Source of the DNA: Thermoanaerobaculum aquaticum | GTDB lineage: Bacteria > Acidobacteriota > UBA4820 | Reading direction: 5' to 3' | Assembly (NCBI GenBank): GCA_020722885.1 | Contig: DYJZ01000003.1 | Span: 1-53,540, forward strand | Length of the DNA: 53,540 bases | Shown here: positions 50,594 to 53,540 of the stretch, piece after piece | Layout of the letters: each line of letters starts with the position of its first letter | Numbering within the stretch: position 1 is the stretch's first letter | Made by a program: the position numbers and the translations under genes | Notes under the pieces: model-generated | What the model was told of the DNA's origin: nothing | The model's database searches: none | The model's input: only the letters and a program-made list of their open reading frames with translations

Positions 50594-51465
50594 CAGCCGC
50601 CTTGTGGGGAAGAACTTTCACCCACCTGAAATCTCTTGAATGAAATAACTTCAAATGACTCTGAAACAATTGAAGATATGTACTTTGAAACTTTGATTGC
50701 AGGGTCTTTAATGAATGGCTGTTCTAAAAAACAAACTTCTTCATAGAACTTTCCCATTTTGCCTTCCACTATTTTGTCAACAATGTTAGCTGGTTTACCC
50801 TGAGCAAGAATCTGCTCTCTATAAATTTCTTTTTCTGATTCAATCACATCACTGCTGACATCTTTTGGAGTGATAAATCTGGGAGATGAAGCAACAACCT
50901 GCATGCATAAATCTTTGCAAAGTTCTTTTACCTTGTCCTGTACTGACGAAACTTTTACGGAAAGAATAACACCAACTTTTCCACCAGCGTGAATATAACT
51001 TGAAACATAGTCTCCTTCAATTCTTTCAAACCTTTTCAGCTGTATATTTTCGCCTATCTTTCCGATCACACCAAGAATTCTGTCCTTTACTTTCAAAGAA
51101 GGATCAACAGAAGATTTTTCCTCAAGTAATTCGGCAACACTCTTTGCTGGCGATGAGAGAAGTTTTATTCCAATTTCATTAAGAAGATTTTTGAAATCGT
51201 CTGTCTTTGCAACAAAATCGGTTTCACAATTAAGTTCAACTATGACACCTTTCTTGAAATCGGGAGATATGAAAGAGGCAATCTGACCTTCATTGGCACT
51301 TTTTTCAGCTCTCTTCTCTGCAGTCGCCATTCCCTTTTTTCTTAAAAGTTTTATGGCTTCTTCCATATCGCCTTTAGCTTCTTCTAATGCTCTTTTGCAA
51401 TCCATCATTCCTACGCCAGTTTTTTCCCTCAGTTCCTGAACCAATTTAGATGTAATCTGCGCCAT
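50593..51465 (-). CDS. tsf: Elongation factor Ts
   Basis: EF-Ts recharges EF-Tu with GTP. The 290-residue protein starts ITSKLVQELREKTGVGMMDCKRAL (the EF-Tu contact), continues LRKKGMATAEKRAEKSANEG, VELNCETDFVAKTDDF and a YIHAGGKVGVILSV core, and ends with the second core repeat. It lies nine bases after rpsB with its own AGGAGT-type site and is one base from pyrH. Confidence 0.97.
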   Translation of the reverse strand: MAQITSKLVQELREKTGVGMMDCKRALEEAKGDMEEAIKLLRKKGMATAEKRAEKSANEGQIASFISPDFKKGVIVELNCETDFVAKTDDFKNLLNEIGIKLLSSPAKSVAELLEEKSSVDPSLKVKDRILGVIGKIGENIQLKRFERIEGDYVSSYIHAGGKVGVILSVKVSSVQDKVKELCKDLCMQVVASSPRFITPKDVSSDVIESEKEIYREQILAQGKPANIVDKIVEGKMGKFYEEVCFLEQPFIKDPAIKVSKYISSIVSESFEVISFKRFQVGESSSPQGG

Positions 51466-51474
51466 TTTTAACTC

Positions 51475-52290
51475 CTATTCAGAAACGGTGTTCTCTTTCT
51501 CACCTTTGTTTGTTTTTTCCCCGAAACTTTCTCTGTATTTCTGTTCTTCGGACTCAATTCTCTCAGCCAGAGCGTCCTTTTCTGTCTCTTCAATCTTTCT
51601 CGATTCTCTCATATCAAGCCCTTCCTGAACCGCTTCGGCAATTTTTGAGGTGAAAAGCTGAATTGATCTTACTGCATCGTCGTTCCCGGGTATCGGGAAA
51701 TCAACGGCATCAGGGTCGCAGTTTGTATCAACCATTGCAACAACCGGAATGGAAAGTTTTCTCGCTTCTGCTATGCAGTTTTTCTCCTCTTTTATATCAA
51801 CAACAAAAAGGGCAGATGGGATTTCCGTCATCTCTCTTATGCCGCCAAACATCGTTTGAAGCTTCTCTCGCTCTTTTACCAGAAGTTGTTTTTCTTTTTT
51901 TGTCAAATTCTGGAATTTTGGGTCTGTGTCAAGCCTGTCAAGATCTTTCAGTCTTTCAATTCTGCTTCTTATCGTCCCAAAATTTGTAAGCATTCCTCCA
52001 ACCCATCTTTCAAGGACATAGGGCATATTGACTTTTTCTGCTGCTGCCTGAATTACGGGTTGCGCCTGTCTTTTTGTACCAACAAAAAGAACAGTTCCTC
52101 CTGCCATAACGGTGTCGGAGATAAACTGATCCGCTTTCTTGTACTCTCTCAATGTGTGCTGAAGGTCAACAATGTGGATCCCATTTCTTACTCCAAAAAT
52201 GTACTTTTTCATTTTTGGGTTCCACTTCCTTGTTACATGACCGAAGTGGACTCCCGCTTCCAGAAGTTCTTTCATACTGATTGTGGCCAA
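51475..52290 (-). CDS. rpsB: 30S ribosomal protein S2
   Basis: S2 of 271 residues: MATISMKELLEAGVHFGHVTRKWNPKM, IFGVRNGIHIVDLQHT, TVLFVGTKRQAQ, YVLERWVGGMLTNFGTI, PSALFVVDIKEEKN and PVVAMVDTNCDPDAVDFPIPGNDDA. An acidic 45-residue tail (after about 225) exceeds the shortest family members. AAAGGAGGATTA precedes the ATG. A structured leader precedes it (separate entry), suggesting autoregulation. Confidence 0.98.
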   Translation of the reverse strand: MATISMKELLEAGVHFGHVTRKWNPKMKKYIFGVRNGIHIVDLQHTLREYKKADQFISDTVMAGGTVLFVGTKRQAQPVIQAAAEKVNMPYVLERWVGGMLTNFGTIRSRIERLKDLDRLDTDPKFQNLTKKEKQLLVKEREKLQTMFGGIREMTEIPSALFVVDIKEEKNCIAEARKLSIPVVAMVDTNCDPDAVDFPIPGNDDAVRSIQLFTSKIAEAVQEGLDMRESRKIEETEKDALAERIESEEQKYRESFGEKTNKGEKENTVSE

Positions 52291-52305
52291 TTAATCCTCC
52301 TTTTA

Positions 52306-52358
52306 CTCAGCCGCCGTAAAGCGGTCAGCGCAACGCCGAGAAAGCCATTCCGGCTTCC
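52306..52358 (-). promoter_or_regulatory. Structured rpsB leader (possible autoregulatory RNA)
   Basis: In the 137-base gap between rpsI and rpsB the minus strand can form a seven-pair hairpin (GGAAGCC 52358-52352 with GGCTTTC 52346-52340) and, next to it, a long-range stem (CTCGGC 52340-52335 with GCTGAG 52311-52306) enclosing CCG-CTTTA-CGG. The local GC content is much higher than in other gaps. It lies just before the rpsB ribosome binding site, where S2-binding leaders occur in many bacteria. Family membership is not shown. Confidence 0.4.
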
Positions 52359-52427
52359 TTACCCGATTTTCTAACACGGCGGGAAAATAGTCATATCTCT
52401 TCTTTAGAACGCTCTCAGGCTTGAAGA

Positions 52428-52823
52428 TTAACGCTTGCTGAACTGGAAGCGTTTTCTTGCCTTTGGGCGTCCGGGCTTCTTTCTCTCAACTTCTCTGGCG
52501 TCTCTGGTTAAGAGACCGTGAGCACGAAGTTTGCTTTTTAGTTCCGGATCGCAAGAAAGCAGTGCTCTTGCAATTCCGTGCCTGACTGCTCCTGCCTGAC
52601 CTGACAAACCTCCACCTTTAACATTGACTTTTATGTCAAATTTATCTTTTGTCTGTGTAACATTAAGAGGAATTTCAATAATCATTCTGTGGACAGGATT
52701 TGGAAAATATTCCTCAAATTTCCTTTTGTTGATTGTTATCGTTCCGCTTCCACTTTTTAATATTACCCTTGCAACCGCGGTTTTTCTTTTTCCTGTTCCC
52801 TGATTTACAACATTTTGCTCCAT
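52428..52823 (-). CDS. rpsI: 30S ribosomal protein S9
   Basis: S9 of 131 residues: [21 protein letters not shown], the [20 protein letters not shown] strand, [15 protein letters not shown] and the basic C-terminal tail [22 protein letters not shown], which reaches the ribosomal P site. It overlaps the rplM stop by one base, in the conserved rplM-rpsI pair. Confidence 0.98.
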   Translation of the reverse strand: MEQNVVNQGTGKRKTAVARVILKSGSGTITINKRKFEEYFPNPVHRMIIEIPLNVTQTKDKFDIKVNVKGGGLSGQAGAVRHGIARALLSCDPELKSKLRAHGLLTRDAREVERKKPGRPKARKRFQFSKR

Positions 52824-53278
52824 TACTTAACTCCTCTCTTTGTCTCATGAATCGGAAAAGGCGCGGGCTGTTGAGCCTCGTGAGGATGTTTCGGTCCCGA
52901 ATAAACTTTTAGTTTAGTTATCAGTCTATCGCCAATTTTTGTCTTTGGAAGCATTCCCCTTACCGCTACTTCAATTAGAGATGTGGGGCTTTTCTTAAGA
53001 AGGTCTTTTGCAGCCATCTCCCTCAAGCCTCCCGGATACATTGTATGATGTCTGTAAATTTTATCATCCCATTTCTTGCCAGTAAGAGAAACTTTTTCGG
53101 CATTTACGACAATGACAAAATCACCGCATTCGGTGTGAGGTGTAAAAATAGGTTTGTGCTTTCCCATCAAAACTTTTGCTATCTGCGTTGCTAGCCTTCC
53201 GAGCGTTTGCCCTTCTGCATCCACCAGATACCATTTTCTAACCACTTCGCCTTTTTTGGCAAAACAAGTCTCAGACAT
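52823..53278 (-). CDS. rplM: 50S ribosomal protein L13
   Basis: L13 of 151 residues: [58 protein letters not shown] and [34 protein letters not shown]. It opens the minus-strand translation block. AAGGAG precedes the ATG, and a near-consensus promoter and a leader hairpin lie just upstream. Confidence 0.98.
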   Translation of the reverse strand: MSETCFAKKGEVVRKWYLVDAEGQTLGRLATQIAKVLMGKHKPIFTPHTECGDFVIVVNAEKVSLTGKKWDDKIYRHHTMYPGGLREMAAKDLLKKSPTSLIEVAVRGMLPKTKIGDRLITKLKVYSGPKHPHEAQQPAPFPIHETKRGVK

Positions 53279-53302
53279 TATGAACTCCTTAAAAAAGCAT
53301 TA

Positions 53303-53318
53303 CACCTTTGAAAAGGTG
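53303..53318 (-). promoter_or_regulatory. Leader hairpin of rplM mRNA
   Basis: CACCTT and AAGGTG form a perfect six- to seven-pair hairpin with a short loop between the promoter and the rplM ribosome binding site. Such leader stems can be L13 autoregulation sites in some bacteria; here it is only a structural observation. Confidence 0.4.
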
Positions 53319-53325
53319 AATGGGT

Positions 53326-53354
53326 ATTTTAATATATTAACTCATTATTGTCAA
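53326..53354 (-). promoter_or_regulatory. Sigma-70 promoter of the rplM operon
   Basis: On the minus strand a perfect TTGACA (53354-53349), a 17-base spacer and TAAAAT (53331-53326) lie about 50 bases before the rplM ATG. This is the best promoter match that I see in the window and fits a highly expressed ribosomal operon. Confidence 0.75.
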
Positions 53355-53372
53355 TAGGTTTTGCCCCTTTTG

Positions 53373-53484
53373 TGTCAAGACTATTTAGAAATGTCCCCTA
53401 AATTAACTAACTAAAAATGTCCTGTTACAAGTTTAATTAGTAGAGGCTGTGGAAATTGTGGACAATTCGTCAATTTCCTCAGCC
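53373..53484 (+). mobile_element. IS-end-like sequence with inverted repeat
   Basis: TGTCAAGACTATTTAGAAAT and GTCCCC are followed by AACTAAAAATGTCCTGTTAC, that is two TAGAAATGTCC-type words in tandem as at ends of IS481/IS3-type integrase elements. After that, GGCTGTGGAAATTG (53445-53458) and CAATTTCCTCAGCC (53471-53484) form an inverted repeat with one mismatch and a 12-base loop. No transposase is seen before the window ends, so it may be the start of an element that continues outside or a remnant. The remaining bases to 53540 hold nothing recognisable. Confidence 0.5.
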
Positions 53485-53540
53485 ATTGCGTTTTTTCCTG
53501 AAAGGGGGAATTTTCGTTGAAAGGAAGAATAGGAACGAGC

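Overview
The window looks like a chromosomal stretch of a low-GC, Gram-negative-type, probably anaerobic and uncultivated bacterium. By eye most genes are AT-rich, around 35-38% GC. The support is a YbgF/CpoB-like lipoprotein, several lipoprotein and signal peptides, an acetate kinase/phosphotransacetylase pair, a split class I (Fe-S) fumarase, methylmalonyl-CoA mutase, and proteins of the DUF4388/J-domain and PilZ type common in Acidobacteriota- and Deltaproteobacteria-like lineages. No rRNA or tRNA is visible, so the phylum is a guess only.

Layout. 0.2-9.5 kb: rsmE-accB-accC-thiE, scpA and a methylmalonyl-CoA mutase catalytic subunit, mixed with three broken genes: a secreted protein and a permease, each with one in-frame stop, and an MFS transporter with two compensating frameshifts. 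9.9-13.0 kb: an odd-composition island with a secreted ankyrin protein, an unknown partner and then an archaeal-looking segment (FSA-like transaldolase, small HTH antitoxin-like gene, and a RelE-like toxin cut off after 44 codons). 13.5-16.5 kb: ackA-pta-thiD. 16.5-25.4 kb, minus strand: nrdR-hsp20-adh-DUF6265, then hrcA-grpE-dnaK-dnaJ, a YbgF-like lipoprotein and an AmgK-like sugar kinase. 25.7-31.4 kb: deoxynucleoside kinase, panB-panC-panD, an M1 peptidase and a histidine-kinase-like protein without the phospho-acceptor histidine. 32.0-35.5 kb, minus strand: ABC ATPase, patatin, a membrane-anchored polysaccharide deacetylase with an N-terminal zinc finger, and a lipoprotein. 36.1-39.4 kb: a higher-GC PepSY/two-component module with a decayed gene inside. 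40.0-41.9 kb: queD-queE-queC (preQ0 synthesis). 41.9-47.6 kb: an MDH-fold protein that has lost nearly all catalytic residues, the two fumarase subunits, a DUF4388-J-TPR protein, a PilZ protein and a squalene-synthase-family enzyme. 48.1-53.3 kb, minus strand: the core rplM-rpsI-rpsB-tsf-pyrH-frr-ispD-ispF block behind a near-consensus sigma-70 promoter.

Most gene-free gaps are filled by one mosaic family of dispersed repeats. They are built from CATTGCGAG-type units with palindromic cores and from the end TGTCAAGACTATTTAGAAAT, which resembles ends of IS481/IS3-type integrase elements. Two long direct copies near 5.4 and 31.4 kb also share a roughly 300-bp block that shows a trace of past coding. 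The repeats bound the ankyrin/archaeal island and the PepSY island and truncate the first gene, so they mark where this genome is plastic.

The most interesting signals are the catalytically stripped malate-dehydrogenase homologue in front of fumarase, the archaeal-like segment with its half toxin, and the His-to-Tyr histidine-kinase homologue with a cysteine-rich sensor domain.
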